Positions 28,054 to 37,224 of a stretch of DNA of 64,000 nt are shown here, piece by piece. Position 1 is the stretch's first letter, and every line of letters starts with the position of its first letter. The translations under genes and the position numbers were made by a program. This DNA is from Streptomyces sp. DvalAA-43. Lineage in GTDB: Bacteria; Actinomycetota; Actinomycetes; Streptomycetales; Streptomycetaceae. The notes beneath the pieces were generated by a model, which saw only the letters and a program-made list of their open reading frames with translations, was not told where the DNA came from and did not search any database. Location: the NCBI RefSeq assembly GCF_900091725.1, contig NZ_FMBW01000087.1, forward strand, positions 372,001 through 436,000. Direction: 5' to 3'.

Positions 28054-29610
28054 TTAGGGGCGTTGCGATCCCCTAATGTCTGTTGCGGGAGAGTCTTCCC
28101 CTGTGAGCGCGGGCGGGGTATCACCGGAGCTATTGATACCCTCGGCGCTTCCTTGCACCAGATTTAGGGCTGGCCGGTAGAGAAAGGGTACCCAGAACTG
28201 CATCTGCGCACGCTTTTCGAAAAAGCCGATGTCTACCAAGCGGAGAGCAGCCGTCTTCGCCTCGTCCGGCGGCAGCTCCCAGATCGCAGCGAGACTTTGT
28301 ACGCCGTGATTGGTCTTGTGGCCCTCCAGCGCCAACATGTACTGCTTGAGATCCGGGTGCTCGGCGTAAAGTGTCTTATTCAGCCGAGTCTCGGAGACCG
28401 CTGGCAGTGCGCCTTTGAGGGAGCTACCGTCAAACAGGGCCTCCCCGGCTGGCTCGTCCTCGCCTACTTCCTGACGCCGCAGCTGGACGCCCCGAGCCTC
28501 GGTGAGCAAGTGAATGAGCTCCCGGGGCGCGGTGCGCTTGGTGCCGTCACTGGTCCGAGTCAGGCACCAGTCGAATGTCTTCGGCTTGTTCGGACCATTT
28601 TCAACCTGTTCGGGGTACACCTTTTGGAATAGATCCTCCTGCCCGGCGACCGAGGCGATGCCCTCGTACGGCACACTGTAGAAGTCACGCAGCGCTTTGT
28701 TGCGAACCATGCGCTGCGTGACCAGCTGCAGCAATGCTGCCCTTCCCCAGCTCAGCGTCAGCTCCCGCGTAATGTGACTGGCCTCGCGAAACCCACCAGC
28801 GGTAATTGCTTTCCAAATATCACTGCGCAGGAAGATCTTCAGCCGGATTCGATCAATGCTTCCAATGTCTAGGTAGACTTTGAATAGGGCTCGCAGTGCC
28901 TGCTGCTCCAGATTCGGCTTGCCAGCGAATGCCACGTCCAGCCGGTCTAGTAGCAACCACAGCTTCAGCCCCTCGTCCTCTAGCGCCTCTCCCGCGGTGT
29001 CAAGTAGGTCGTCGACGTGAACCGCCCCATTGGAACGCTGCACGTCGTCCGGTTCGGTGAACCGAATGCGGGTGCCGACGTCTACGACCCCGGCTACCGA
29101 GAGGCTGGGCTCAATTTCGCTGAACATCCTGCGCACATAAGCTGCAGCGTTAGCTAGCTTCCGTCGGAGCGACACGTCGCGCCCCGGCACCATCCCGGCA
29201 TCTGTTAGCGTCCGAACTACCGACTTGGCCGCAGGGCTGCGCAAGTCGTAATCCGCAAAGGTGTCAGCGATCACCGCCAAGAAGTAAAGCTTCCATAGCC
29301 CGACGAATTGATCCTCATCGATAAGGGTATTGGCATCGAGCGTGGCGAATGCAGGCGAGCCCTGAGGTGACTCCGCAGGGCTGATCAGGATGTTTCGGTC
29401 AAACAGCTGCGACTCACGGGCTGTGAGAGTGGCGTAGATCGCGCTCTTACCCGAGCCCTTCGGCCCGTAGACGATGTCGACCTCGTCCTGCCAGACCTGG
29501 TTCCACTGCTCGGTCTCCACAAAGTACGAGGCCAGCTCGCTGGCCTCCTCCTCCGCCACCCGGGCACCGAAGGTCAGCTCCTTGAGCACCGTCTCCTTGA
29601 TGGCAACCAT
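28054..29610 (-). CDS. P-loop ATPase, Sll1717 family
   Basis: ATG 29610 gives 518 residues starting MVAIKETVLKELTFGARVAE, which fits the family; GTG 29661 would add 17 residues. The Walker A motif is DIVYGPKGSGKSAIYATLTA near residue 50 and a Walker B-like strand is LKLWLLLDRLDVAFAGK. IFLRSDIWKAI and ELTLSWGRAALLQLVTQRMV follow, as in this group of STAND/KAP-like ATPases, and a helical C-terminus (IWELPPDEAKTAALRLVDIG) resembles a winged helix. Members occur in bacterial defence islands, but their biochemical role is not established. Codon use here is clearly less G/C-rich than in the flanks. Confidence 0.75.
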   Translation of the reverse strand: MVAIKETVLKELTFGARVAEEEASELASYFVETEQWNQVWQDEVDIVYGPKGSGKSAIYATLTARESQLFDRNILISPAESPQGSPAFATLDANTLIDEDQFVGLWKLYFLAVIADTFADYDLRSPAAKSVVRTLTDAGMVPGRDVSLRRKLANAAAYVRRMFSEIEPSLSVAGVVDVGTRIRFTEPDDVQRSNGAVHVDDLLDTAGEALEDEGLKLWLLLDRLDVAFAGKPNLEQQALRALFKVYLDIGSIDRIRLKIFLRSDIWKAITAGGFREASHITRELTLSWGRAALLQLVTQRMVRNKALRDFYSVPYEGIASVAGQEDLFQKVYPEQVENGPNKPKTFDWCLTRTSDGTKRTAPRELIHLLTEARGVQLRRQEVGEDEPAGEALFDGSSLKGALPAVSETRLNKTLYAEHPDLKQYMLALEGHKTNHGVQSLAAIWELPPDEAKTAALRLVDIGFFEKRAQMQFWVPFLYRPALNLVQGSAEGINSSGDTPPALTGEDSPATDIRGSQRP

Positions 29611-29912
29611 CCTCTCCACAGCGGCAGTTAGCTTGGGAAGGCTACCGGCCAGACGTAGCACAGCGTCGTCTTTTTCAGCACAAAGAGGCGGTTACTCTCA
29701 AGCCAGGCAGTGCGACGGCCTGCGCGTGGTGGGGCGATGCCGGTCGGACTGACCAGCTCTGCGGGAAGCCCGACCCCGGCTGGACCACTCCGGGCTCGCT
29801 CAGTGGCGACCATGAAAAGTGCCACAGCCCGAGTAGTACCGTGCGCGCGGGCCGGTCGGTCCGCGCCCACTGCACTGGAGCGTGGACCGCGGTCTACGGC
29901 TCCGTGCCGCTA
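29611..29912. other. Leader region between the ATPase and the 48-residue ORF
   Basis: This 300-base stretch shows no supported gene. A leftward frame containing GLWHFSWSPLSEPGVVQPGS reads almost protein-like but has no recognisable family and no ribosome-binding site. It may hold the ATPase promoter. Confidence 0.3.
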
Positions 29913-30059
29913 CTACTCGGCAGCGACAGCGGGTGCGCTGTCCTCCAGGAGCTGGCGGATGGTGGCGTACTTCTCTGGCCCCCATTCGGGTGAGGCGGCC
30001 AGCTCGGCCTCCACCCAAGCATCGATGCTTGCGTTCAGCTGCTCATCGTAGGTGTCCAT
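29913..30059 (-). CDS. Small acidic protein (48 aa), unknown
   Basis: ATG 30059 is preceded by GAAGGTAGCC. The product starts MDTYDEQLNASIDAWVEAEL, continues AASPEWGPEKYATIRQLLED and ends SAPAVAAE. It is acidic and predicted helical, with balanced codon use, and it is the first leftward gene after the right island junction. I do not recognise a family. Its position next to the junction and upstream of the ATPase suggests a partner or a small regulator of the island. Confidence 0.45.
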   Translation of the reverse strand: MDTYDEQLNASIDAWVEAELAASPEWGPEKYATIRQLLEDSAPAVAAE

Positions 30060-30110
30060 GCGGCTACCTTCTGGCAACACCCCAGGGCAGGACTACCTGG
30101 TTGTGTAAGT

Positions 30111-30272
30111 TCACTGGCACCAGTGGCACGAGCTGTAGCCCACGCTGAGGAAGACCGGCACATTGCGCCGCTCGGCTTCTGTCATCGCCGCTTCCCCCCA
30201 TGGCCACCAGTCCACCGGGTTGGAGGCGTGCTGGAGCAGGTAGGGCGACTGCGAGTCGGCCAGTCGATTCAT
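30111..30272 (-). pseudogene. Orphaned 5' end of the original DUF255 gene
   Basis: ATG 30272 opens MNRLADSQSPYLLQHASNPV and runs through GYSSCHWC, then meets CAG TGA at the island junction. The 52 residues share 40 with the start of the intact gene at 24846. DNA identity is lower, and codons here are host-like (about seven A/T-ending of 52, against 17 of 52 in the intact copy). It therefore looks like the native start, cut off by the insertion. The 249 bases to the right are the old upstream region of this gene. Confidence 0.8.
30115..30125. repeat. Right island junction (attachment-core copy)
   Basis: TGGCACCAGTG, identical to 24689-24699. Here it forms part of the perfect palindrome CACTGG-CA-CCAGTG (30112-30125). 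Confidence 0.55.
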
Positions 30273-30390
30273 ACCGGCATCGTTGCACGAGCGGGAGCGC
30301 TCGACGGCGGACGGGCCGAAGACGCGCGCGCCCCAGGTGCCCCGCACCGGGAGTCGGCCGCGGCACCGAACAACTTTGCGAGCATTTCGC

Positions 30391-30419
30391 TTTCACGACC
30401 AGAGGTTGATCGCTAGGGT
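30391..30419 (+). promoter_or_regulatory. Candidate promoter for the rightward biosynthetic operon
   Basis: TTTCAC (30391-30396) and TAGGGT (30414-30419) are separated by 17 bases and lie about 100 bases before the GTG at 30522. The -10 fits the Streptomyces TAGnnT pattern; the -35 is weak. Nothing else in 30273-30521 is recognisable. Confidence 0.3.
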
Positions 30420-30521
30420 GAATTCGACGTGTCCTGAAGGTGAACGCAGACTGAACTCGCGGCGACCGGCACGTCAAGAGCTTCGCTCAGCGTTCGCTGT
30501 TGCTCCGGGGGGAAGTACTGC

Positions 30522-31766
30522 GTGGACATCACTCACGTCCTGTGCGGATTCAGCAAGGGACTGATTTCGGACATCGATGATCTGCTGCCGGCACGGTCCG
30601 TGCTCGTGGTGGAGGATCCGTATGTCGCGGCAGCCCGTGACGTACACCGAAGAGCCGCTCGCCATGCGTGTGTTGCCGAGGTCGTCCACGCACCGGTCCA
30701 GAACGAGCAGGACCCCGCCGGGCTGCTGCGCGCACTCCCCCGGCCCGAGCATGTGCTCGCCGTCGTTCCGGCGACCGAGTACGGCGTGGTCGCGGCGGCA
30801 ACGTTGTCGGAGGCCTGGGGGCTGCCCGGTGCGGGCGGGCGGGCCGCGGCGGTTCTGCGCGACAAGATCGCCCTGCGCGCCCACGCGGACGCCGCCGGGC
30901 TGCCGCAGCCCGGCTGGCGGTCGGCGAACAGCGCGGAGGAGGTCCTCGCGTTCCGGTCCGGGCACGGCGGCCGATGTGTACTGAAACCGGCCAACCTCCA
31001 GGCCAGTCTGGGAGTTCGGCTGCTCGACGCCGACGACGACGTGGCGCTCGCCTGGAAGGCGACGACGGAGGCCGACGAACCGAAGATGCGCGCTCCCCGT
31101 GCGGAGCCCGGCCGATTCCTGGTCGAGGAAAGGCTGTTCGGGCCGGAGGTCAGCGTCGAGTGCCTGGTCGACCGCGGCGAGCCGCTGTTCGTGAACGTCA
31201 CCGAGAAGCTGCTGCACCCGGGGCCGTCCCCCGTGGAGCTCGGTCATGTCGTGCCCGCGTCGCTTCCTCCGGGTGTGGCCGAGGAACTGTCCCGTCTGAT
31301 GCGGGTGCTGATCGAGTCGAGCGGGTTCGGTTCCGGCGTCCTGCACGCCGAGTGGATCCTGGTCGACGGGGTGCGACCGCATCTCGTCGAGTGCGCGGGC
31401 AGGCTGCCGGGCGACAGCATCGATCTGCTGATCGACCTCGCCTACGGCGGCCGCATCGTGGCCGATCTGCTCTCCGTACTGAGAACGGGCGAGCGGCCCG
31501 AGCGCGGTCCCGGACTCCGGGGCGCGGCCATTCGCTTCCTGTCCGCACGCCCGGGTGTGGTGCGCGCTGTCACGGGGCTGGCGGAGAGCCGGGCCGCGGA
31601 CGGCGTGCACGAGGTCGAACTCGCCGTGGAGCCGGGCGCGTCGGTCCAGGAGCTGGCGAGTTCCTGGGACCGCATCGGCCATGTGCTGGCCACCGGTGAG
31701 GACGGCGCGCACGCCGCCCGGAACGCGGCCGCCGCGGCCGGGCTGATCGACGTCCGCACCTCATGA
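30522..31766 (+). CDS. ATP-grasp amino-acid/peptide ligase (1 of 4)
   Basis: GTG 30522 (upstream GGGGGGAAG) gives 414 residues. The pre-ATP-grasp domain starts (M)DITHVLCGFSKGLISDIDD. The ATP-grasp core shows LRDKIALRAHADAAGLPQPG, the nucleotide-binding Lys in GGRCVLKPANLQASLGVRLL, FLVEERLFGPEVSVECLVD and the metal-ligand strand RPHLVECAGRLPGDSIDLLI. Such enzymes form an acyl-phosphate from a carboxylate and couple it to an amine. In this cluster the likely job is amide bond formation outside the NRPS line. It is the first gene of the rightward operon and overlaps the MFS gene by ATGA. Confidence 0.85.
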   Translation: MDITHVLCGFSKGLISDIDDLLPARSVLVVEDPYVAAARDVHRRAARHACVAEVVHAPVQNEQDPAGLLRALPRPEHVLAVVPATEYGVVAAATLSEAWGLPGAGGRAAAVLRDKIALRAHADAAGLPQPGWRSANSAEEVLAFRSGHGGRCVLKPANLQASLGVRLLDADDDVALAWKATTEADEPKMRAPRAEPGRFLVEERLFGPEVSVECLVDRGEPLFVNVTEKLLHPGPSPVELGHVVPASLPPGVAEELSRLMRVLIESSGFGSGVLHAEWILVDGVRPHLVECAGRLPGDSIDLLIDLAYGGRIVADLLSVLRTGERPERGPGLRGAAIRFLSARPGVVRAVTGLAESRAADGVHEVELAVEPGASVQELASSWDRIGHVLATGEDGAHAARNAAAAAGLIDVRTS

Positions 31767-33013
31767 TCTCCCGGCTTCTGCGGAGCTACGTCCCGGAGTC
31801 GTCGGCCGGTCGGGCGTTCGCCCTGGTCGCGCTGTTCGACTCCGTCGGTACCGGTTTCTACCTGGCCGGGTCCACGATCTTCTTCATCCGCGTGGTCGGC
31901 CTGAGCGACGCGCAGGTGGGCCTCGGGCTGGCCGTGACCGGGCTGACCGCCTTCCTGGCGACGGTGCCGCTGGGGGTGCTCGCCGACCGGTGGGGTGCCA
32001 AGCGGATGCTGATCGCGTATCAGCTGTGGCGCGCCCTGTGGTTCGCGGCGCTCGCCTTCGTCCACGGGCCGGTCGCCTTCTTCGTGGTGTCGGCCCTGCT
32101 GGGGCTGGTCGAGCGTGCGGTCTCGCCGGCGAGCCAGGCGGTCGTGTCGGTGGCGGTGCCGAGCAAGGACCGCACGCGTGCCATGGCCACCATGCGCTCG
32201 GTCCGCAATATCGGGTTCTCCCTCGGCGCCCTGCTCACCGCTCCGCTGATGGCCGACGGATCGGCCCTGGCGTACCGGACGATCATTCTCGTCGACGCCG
32301 CGTCCTTCGTGTGCGCCGCGCTGCTGCTCGCCCGGCTGAAGGTGTCGACGGCGCCGCCGCCCGTGCGCCGGGGCGGTCTGAGCTTTCTGCGCGGATTCAC
32401 CGATGGGCGCTATCTCGGTCTCAGTGCGGTGAATTGCGTACTCGCGGTGCACATGTCCGTCCTGGCCGTCGCGCTCCCGCTGTGGACCGTCCGGGAGACG
32501 GACGCGCCGACGGCCCTGGTACCGGTCCTGGTGGTGCTGAACACCGTGTTGGCGGTCGTCTTCCAGGTCCCCCTCGCCAAGGGGGCCGAGCGGCCGGGCG
32601 GGGGCCTTCGCGCGATGCGTCTGGCCGGCTTCGCGCTGATCGCCTCCTGCGCGATGTTCGCCGTCGCCGCGGCCCCGCTGGGCACCCTGTTCGCCTGCGC
32701 CACGCTCGTGGTCGCGACGCTGCTGCTGACCGCCGGGGAGCTCTGGCAGTCGGTCGGCGCCTGGGAGCTGTCGTACGCCTACGCGCCGGAGCACCGCAAG
32801 GCCGAGTACCTCTCGATCTTCGCGCTCGGCAACAGTGCCCAGGACGTGCTCGGCCCGCCCCTGATCACCATCGTCGTCCTCGGCTGGGGCGGCGCCGGAT
32901 GGGTCACGCTCGCCGCGGTGCTGCTCGGCGCGGTCCTCCTGCTGCCCCTGCCCATCGCCCGACTCGACCATCGCCTCGCCACGGCAGAAGGAGCACCGAC
33001 ATCCACATCCTGA
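31763..33013 (+). CDS. Major facilitator superfamily transporter
   Basis: This 416-residue protein has about 12 hydrophobic segments and the MFS loop 2-3 motif in GVLADRWGAKRMLIAYQLWR. Other segments include FALVALFDSVGTGFYLAGST and WGGAGWVTLAAVLLGAVLLL near the end. It is placed between two ATP-grasp genes with overlaps at both ends, so it probably exports the product or a precursor by a proton-coupled mechanism. Direction and substrate are inferred from context only. Confidence 0.9.
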   Translation: MISRLLRSYVPESSAGRAFALVALFDSVGTGFYLAGSTIFFIRVVGLSDAQVGLGLAVTGLTAFLATVPLGVLADRWGAKRMLIAYQLWRALWFAALAFVHGPVAFFVVSALLGLVERAVSPASQAVVSVAVPSKDRTRAMATMRSVRNIGFSLGALLTAPLMADGSALAYRTIILVDAASFVCAALLLARLKVSTAPPPVRRGGLSFLRGFTDGRYLGLSAVNCVLAVHMSVLAVALPLWTVRETDAPTALVPVLVVLNTVLAVVFQVPLAKGAERPGGGLRAMRLAGFALIASCAMFAVAAAPLGTLFACATLVVATLLLTAGELWQSVGAWELSYAYAPEHRKAEYLSIFALGNSAQDVLGPPLITIVVLGWGGAGWVTLAAVLLGAVLLLPLPIARLDHRLATAEGAPTSTS

Positions 33014-34182
33014 TCATGCAACGCCCCCACTCGACCGCGGAGTACGACCACTGGCTCCGGGAGGCCTCCCCCGAGGCCCGGATCACCGTGCTCACCTCGG
33101 CCGACAGCGAACGCCGCACCGAGGACCTCGCCCCGGGGGTCCGCCGGGTGACGGTGGACGACTACGAAGCGCGGGCCACGACCGCCGAGTTGTTCCGGCT
33201 GTGCGAAGCCGACCGGCCCGACCGGATCTTCGTGAACTCGGAGGACGACGTGCTGCGCGCCGCCGAAGCGCGGAGCCTCTTCGGGATTCCCGGACCGGAC
33301 TCGGCCCTGGCGCTGCGGTTCCGCGACAAGGTCGCCATGAAGCAGCTGTTCGACGGGCTGCCCGTGCCCGCGGTGCCGTACCGCGAGGTGCGCTGCTCCG
33401 CGGACCTGCACGCGGCGCAGGAGGAACTCGGCACCGTCGTCGTCAAGCCCCGCGACGGCGCGGGATCCGCCGGAGTGCGGGTCCTGCCCGACGCGCGGGC
33501 GGTCCGGCAGGCCTGCCTCGACGACCCCGGCCTGCTCACCGCCCTGCACAGCGGCGCCCTGATGGCCGAGCAGTACATCGAGAGCACGGTCCACCACGTG
33601 GACGTACTCGTCGACGGCGGCTCGGTGCTCCTGGTCTCGCCCTCGCGCTACCTCAGCCCGCCGCACCGGTTCCGCACGCACAATCTGGGCTCGGTCATGC
33701 TCGACGCGGACTCGCCCCGCGCGAAGCTGCTCGTCGACACCGCCGAGCGGTTCGTCGCCGGTCTCCCCGGGGGCCACGGTGTGCATGTGCTGCACATGGA
33801 GTTCCTGGAGGACGGCTCGGGCACGTTCTTCGCGGGCGAGGTGGCCTGCCGGACCGGCGGGGCGTTGATCAAGAACGCTGTCCGGCACACCTACGGGATC
33901 GATCTGTCCCGGGCCGCCTGCCTGCTGGCCGCGGGGCTGTGGACACCGCAGGAGCCGGCCGGCGGGGCCGCACGCACCGGCTGGCTGCTGTGGACCGGCG
34001 GCCCGGAGCCGTGTGCTCCCGCGGACCGGCCGGACTGGCTGGTCGGCTTCTCCGCCGCGGACGAGGCCGAACGGCGGCGCGACCCCGTCGACGCGGTGGA
34101 CGGCAAGGCCCACGTCCTGGTGGAAGGCGCCGACGAGGAACAGGTCGAGGAGCGGCTGCGCGCCCTCTGCCGGCGCGGCTGA
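33001..34182 (+). CDS. ATP-grasp ligase (2 of 4), possible ATC start
   Basis: In-frame ATG 33016 lies 22 bases after the only ribosome-binding site (AAGGAG, 32988-32993) and would delete the first beta-strand of the fold. ATC 33001 is seven bases from that site and gives (M)HILIMQRPHSTAEYDHWLRE, the expected beginning. I therefore mark 33001, about 393 residues. The core shows FRDKVAMKQLFDGLPVPAVP, LGTVVVKPRDGAGSAGVRVL, MAEQYIESTVHHVDVLVDGG and VLHMEFLEDGSGTFFAGEVACRTGG-type metal-binding residues. It is similar in layout to the 37225 gene. It is expected to ligate an amino acid or peptide carboxylate to an amine. Confidence 0.85.
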   Translation: MHILIMQRPHSTAEYDHWLREASPEARITVLTSADSERRTEDLAPGVRRVTVDDYEARATTAELFRLCEADRPDRIFVNSEDDVLRAAEARSLFGIPGPDSALALRFRDKVAMKQLFDGLPVPAVPYREVRCSADLHAAQEELGTVVVKPRDGAGSAGVRVLPDARAVRQACLDDPGLLTALHSGALMAEQYIESTVHHVDVLVDGGSVLLVSPSRYLSPPHRFRTHNLGSVMLDADSPRAKLLVDTAERFVAGLPGGHGVHVLHMEFLEDGSGTFFAGEVACRTGGALIKNAVRHTYGIDLSRAACLLAAGLWTPQEPAGGAARTGWLLWTGGPEPCAPADRPDWLVGFSAADEAERRRDPVDAVDGKAHVLVEGADEEQVEERLRALCRRG

Positions 34183-34244
34183 CCGTCCGGCCCGCCCGCA
34201 CTTCCCCCACACCACATGATCAGCACTACAGGAAAGAGACCTTC

Positions 34245-35546
34245 GTGCTCTCCGGCGAACTGGAAATCCACGACGTTGTCGGCATCGGTTTCGGCCCCTC
34301 GAACCTGGCCGTGGCCATCGCCCTGGAGGAGTGTGGTCAACCGCTCGACGCGGTGTTCCTCGACCGCAAGCCCGGCTTCGCCTGGCACCCGGGACTCATG
34401 TTCCCCGGGGCGGAGATGCAGGTGTCCTTCACGAAGGACCTCATCACCATGCGCAATCCACGCAGCCGCTACACCTTCCTGAACTACCTCGCCGAGCAGG
34501 ACCGGGACCGGCTGGGGAAGTTCATCAACCTGCGCACCTTCTACCCGACCCGTGTGGAGTTCAACGACTACTACGCCTGGGCCGCCGCGCAGTTCGACAA
34601 GCAGGTCCGGTGGAACACCGAGGTCCTCGGCGTCAGCGCCGTACCGGCCGAGGGCGGCGGTACGGAGCTGCTGCGGGTGGTCGCACGGGACCGGAGCACC
34701 GGGGAGACCCGCTCGCTGCTCACCCGCAATCTGCTGATCGCGCCCGGCGGCACCCCGTACGTCCCCGACGGGGCCGAGCTCGGTGAGCGGGTGTTCCACG
34801 CCTCCGAGACCCGGGAGCGCCTGGCCCTCTCGTACGAGGACCACTCCGCGCCCCATCACTTCAACATCGTCGGCTCCGGCCAGACCTCCGCCGATGTGTT
34901 CATGCATCTGCGCCGGACCTATCCCAACGCGCGGATCACCACGAACATCCGCGGTTTCGCCATGCGCCCCGAGGACGACACCCACTTCGTCAACGAACTG
35001 TTCCTGCCCGAGTTCCCCGACTGGTTCTACCGTCAGGACAGCGGGTTCCGGCAGAAGATAATCGACGACTACGGTCTGGCCGCCCACACCGGTGTGAGCT
35101 ACGACGTCCTTCCGCAGATCTACCGCGAGTACTACGAGGACCAGGTCTCCGGGGCCGATTCGCTCACCCTGCACCGGTTCACCGAACTGGTCGGGGCCCG
35201 CTCGGAGACCGACCGCGCGGTGGCCGGGTACTTCCACCTCGACAGCGGCGCGACCAGCCAGGTCGAGTCCGACGCCGTCGTCCTGGCCACCGGATACCGC
35301 TACCCGATGCCGATCCCCGCGCTCGCCGAGGTCGACGCGCACCTGCGCATGGAGACCCCGGAGCGGTACGCGATCCGGCGTGACTACGCCATCGAGGCCG
35401 TCGAGGACTTCAAGCCCAGGATCTTCCTGCAGGGTTACGCGGAGGCCACGCACGGGTTCAGCGAGGTGCTGCTCTCCCTGATGCCCATGCGGGCCGCCGA
35501 AATCGTCCAGTCCATCACCGAGAACGAGTCCGTCGAGTCTCGTTAG
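34245..35546 (+). CDS. L-ornithine/L-lysine-type N-monooxygenase (flavin-dependent N-hydroxylase)
   Basis: GTG 34245 (AGGAAAGAG upstream) gives 433 residues. Signatures are the FAD-binding HDVVGIGFGPSNLAVAIALE, PGAEMQVSFTKDLITMRNPR, the NADPH-binding FNIVGSGQTSADVFMHLRR and the C-terminal VVLATGYRYPMP. The class hydroxylates a terminal amine (ornithine N5, lysine N6 or a diamine) using NADPH and O2. The product could become a hydroxamate, or an intermediate for N-N or N-O bond chemistry. It lies between an ATP-grasp gene and the Prx-kinase fusion gene. Confidence 0.92.
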   Translation: MLSGELEIHDVVGIGFGPSNLAVAIALEECGQPLDAVFLDRKPGFAWHPGLMFPGAEMQVSFTKDLITMRNPRSRYTFLNYLAEQDRDRLGKFINLRTFYPTRVEFNDYYAWAAAQFDKQVRWNTEVLGVSAVPAEGGGTELLRVVARDRSTGETRSLLTRNLLIAPGGTPYVPDGAELGERVFHASETRERLALSYEDHSAPHHFNIVGSGQTSADVFMHLRRTYPNARITTNIRGFAMRPEDDTHFVNELFLPEFPDWFYRQDSGFRQKIIDDYGLAAHTGVSYDVLPQIYREYYEDQVSGADSLTLHRFTELVGARSETDRAVAGYFHLDSGATSQVESDAVVLATGYRYPMPIPALAEVDAHLRMETPERYAIRRDYAIEAVEDFKPRIFLQGYAEATHGFSEVLLSLMPMRAAEIVQSITENESVESR

Positions 35547-35558
35547 GAGCACCGACAC

Positions 35559-37181
35559 ATGAGCATCCCGACCACGACGGACACCGGACTGCACGGTGTC
35601 ACCCGGACCATGTCCGACGAGGAACGCGCCACCGTCCAGGCGGTGTTCGAGCGGCACGGCACACCGCTGCCGAAGGGCGCGGTGGCCGTGGTGTTCGCCT
35701 ATCCCGGTCACGGAGTCGGCGAACGACACCGTCAGCTCTCCGGCTGCACCAGCCAGATGCTGCTGCTGTCGAACGCCTCGGCCGGGCTGTCCCGGCTGGG
35801 CATCACCGTGGCCTCGGCGAGCACCGAACCTCCGGAGAACCACGCCCATCTGGGCGAACTCAGCCGCGTCATCGCCCGGTTCACCGAGGACGACGCCGCG
35901 GCGGTGCCGCACACCGACCTCCCGGAGGGCCGGTTCCTGCTGCGCTGGACCATGGTGCTCGGCGGACCGCGCGACGGTCTCGTGGTCACGGACATCACCG
36001 ACAGCGTGGCCCACACCCATGCGGTCATCGACCTCCTGACCGCCGACCGGCTGCGCGACTGGGCCGAGGCCGCCGGGGCCGACCCCGCCACCGCGTCGGC
36101 CGGGGTGACGGCCACCTACGCGAACGGCGCCGACTCCCTGGGCATCGTGGCCTTCGAGGCGGGCACCCCGCTGGTGGCCAAGGTGGGCCCCCGCGAGGTG
36201 ATCGACGCGGAGACCGCCTTCGTCTCCGAGGTCAACACCCTGCTCACGGCCCGGGGAGACGCCCCGCTGTTCCCCGCGCTGCACGGCGTGCACCACGAGG
36301 GCGAGCAGGCGACGTCCCTGATGGAGCAGGTCGAACCGCTCACCCTGGACGACGTCGTCTTCGGCGACCCGGCCAAGTTCGTCCTCGCCGAGGACACCGT
36401 GGAGACGCTCGAACCACACCTCCGGCTCCTGGGCGACCTCTACGCGGCGACGACGAGACAGCGGCGGCCCACCGTCTCCGACTACCTCCTGCGCGAGCGC
36501 TTCCACGCCGTACGGGACCACGACGGCTTCGTCGACACGTTCCGGGCCTTCTTCCCGGGATGGCAGCCGGCGGCGGTGCTCGGTGCGGACGTGATTCTTC
36601 CGACCGGGGCCCGGCTGCCCGGCTACACGGAGCTGACGCACTGGCTGGACGAGGTCGCGCCCTCGTTGCTGCCCGGCTCCGGCTGTCTCGTCCACGGTGA
36701 TGTGCATCTGAAGAACATGCTGCGCCGCACCGACGGTTCGCCGGTGTTCGTCGACCCGCGTACGGTCTGGGACGGCCGGGACCGGCCGGACATCGGGTTC
36801 GGGGACCCCAGCTACGACTTCGCCACCCTGCTGCACAGCGCGCTGCCGATGAGCGGTCTGCTCCAGGCCATCGCCGACGGCACGTCCGAGGTCCTGCTGC
36901 CGGAGCTGCCGGCGGTGCCGGACGGTGTGCTCGACCTCTCCGGGCTGACGACGCCGTTCACCGTGGACGACGTTCTGGAGCGACTGGAGGACCGTCTGGT
37001 CGCGGGGCTCGGTCCGGACGACGGACCGCCGGTGCTCCGCGCCAGGTTGTACATCGGTGCGGCCAACGCCCTCGCCGGCTGGCTGAAGTACGAGCGGGCA
37101 CTCGCCACCCCGCGTGCCTGGCTGGCCGTCTACGCCTACGTCCTGTGGTACCTCGACCGCGCGCGGACGGAGCTGCGATGA
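35559..37181 (+). CDS. Fusion of a peroxiredoxin-like domain and an aminoglycoside-phosphotransferase-like kinase
   Basis: This 540-residue protein has an AGGAG site upstream. Residues about 40-165 resemble a peroxiredoxin: VAVVFAYPGHGVGERHRQLS, then GCTSQMLLLSNASAGLSRLG with Cys63 in the GCT position of PrxQ-type enzymes, and ITVASAST. Residues about 185-540 are an APH/choline-kinase fold: LVAKVGP (Lys207), a possible Glu222, LVHGDVHLKNMLRR (catalytic Asp380) and VFVDPRT (Asp398). I know of no named family with this order. It could phosphorylate an intermediate, protect the producer, or be redox-controlled. Confidence 0.75.
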   Translation: MSIPTTTDTGLHGVTRTMSDEERATVQAVFERHGTPLPKGAVAVVFAYPGHGVGERHRQLSGCTSQMLLLSNASAGLSRLGITVASASTEPPENHAHLGELSRVIARFTEDDAAAVPHTDLPEGRFLLRWTMVLGGPRDGLVVTDITDSVAHTHAVIDLLTADRLRDWAEAAGADPATASAGVTATYANGADSLGIVAFEAGTPLVAKVGPREVIDAETAFVSEVNTLLTARGDAPLFPALHGVHHEGEQATSLMEQVEPLTLDDVVFGDPAKFVLAEDTVETLEPHLRLLGDLYAATTRQRRPTVSDYLLRERFHAVRDHDGFVDTFRAFFPGWQPAAVLGADVILPTGARLPGYTELTHWLDEVAPSLLPGSGCLVHGDVHLKNMLRRTDGSPVFVDPRTVWDGRDRPDIGFGDPSYDFATLLHSALPMSGLLQAIADGTSEVLLPELPAVPDGVLDLSGLTTPFTVDDVLERLEDRLVAGLGPDDGPPVLRARLYIGAANALAGWLKYERALATPRAWLAVYAYVLWYLDRARTELR

Positions 37182-37224
37182 GCCGGTACCGGAGGTCAGG
37201 ACGACCGAACAGAAGGAGTGGGGC

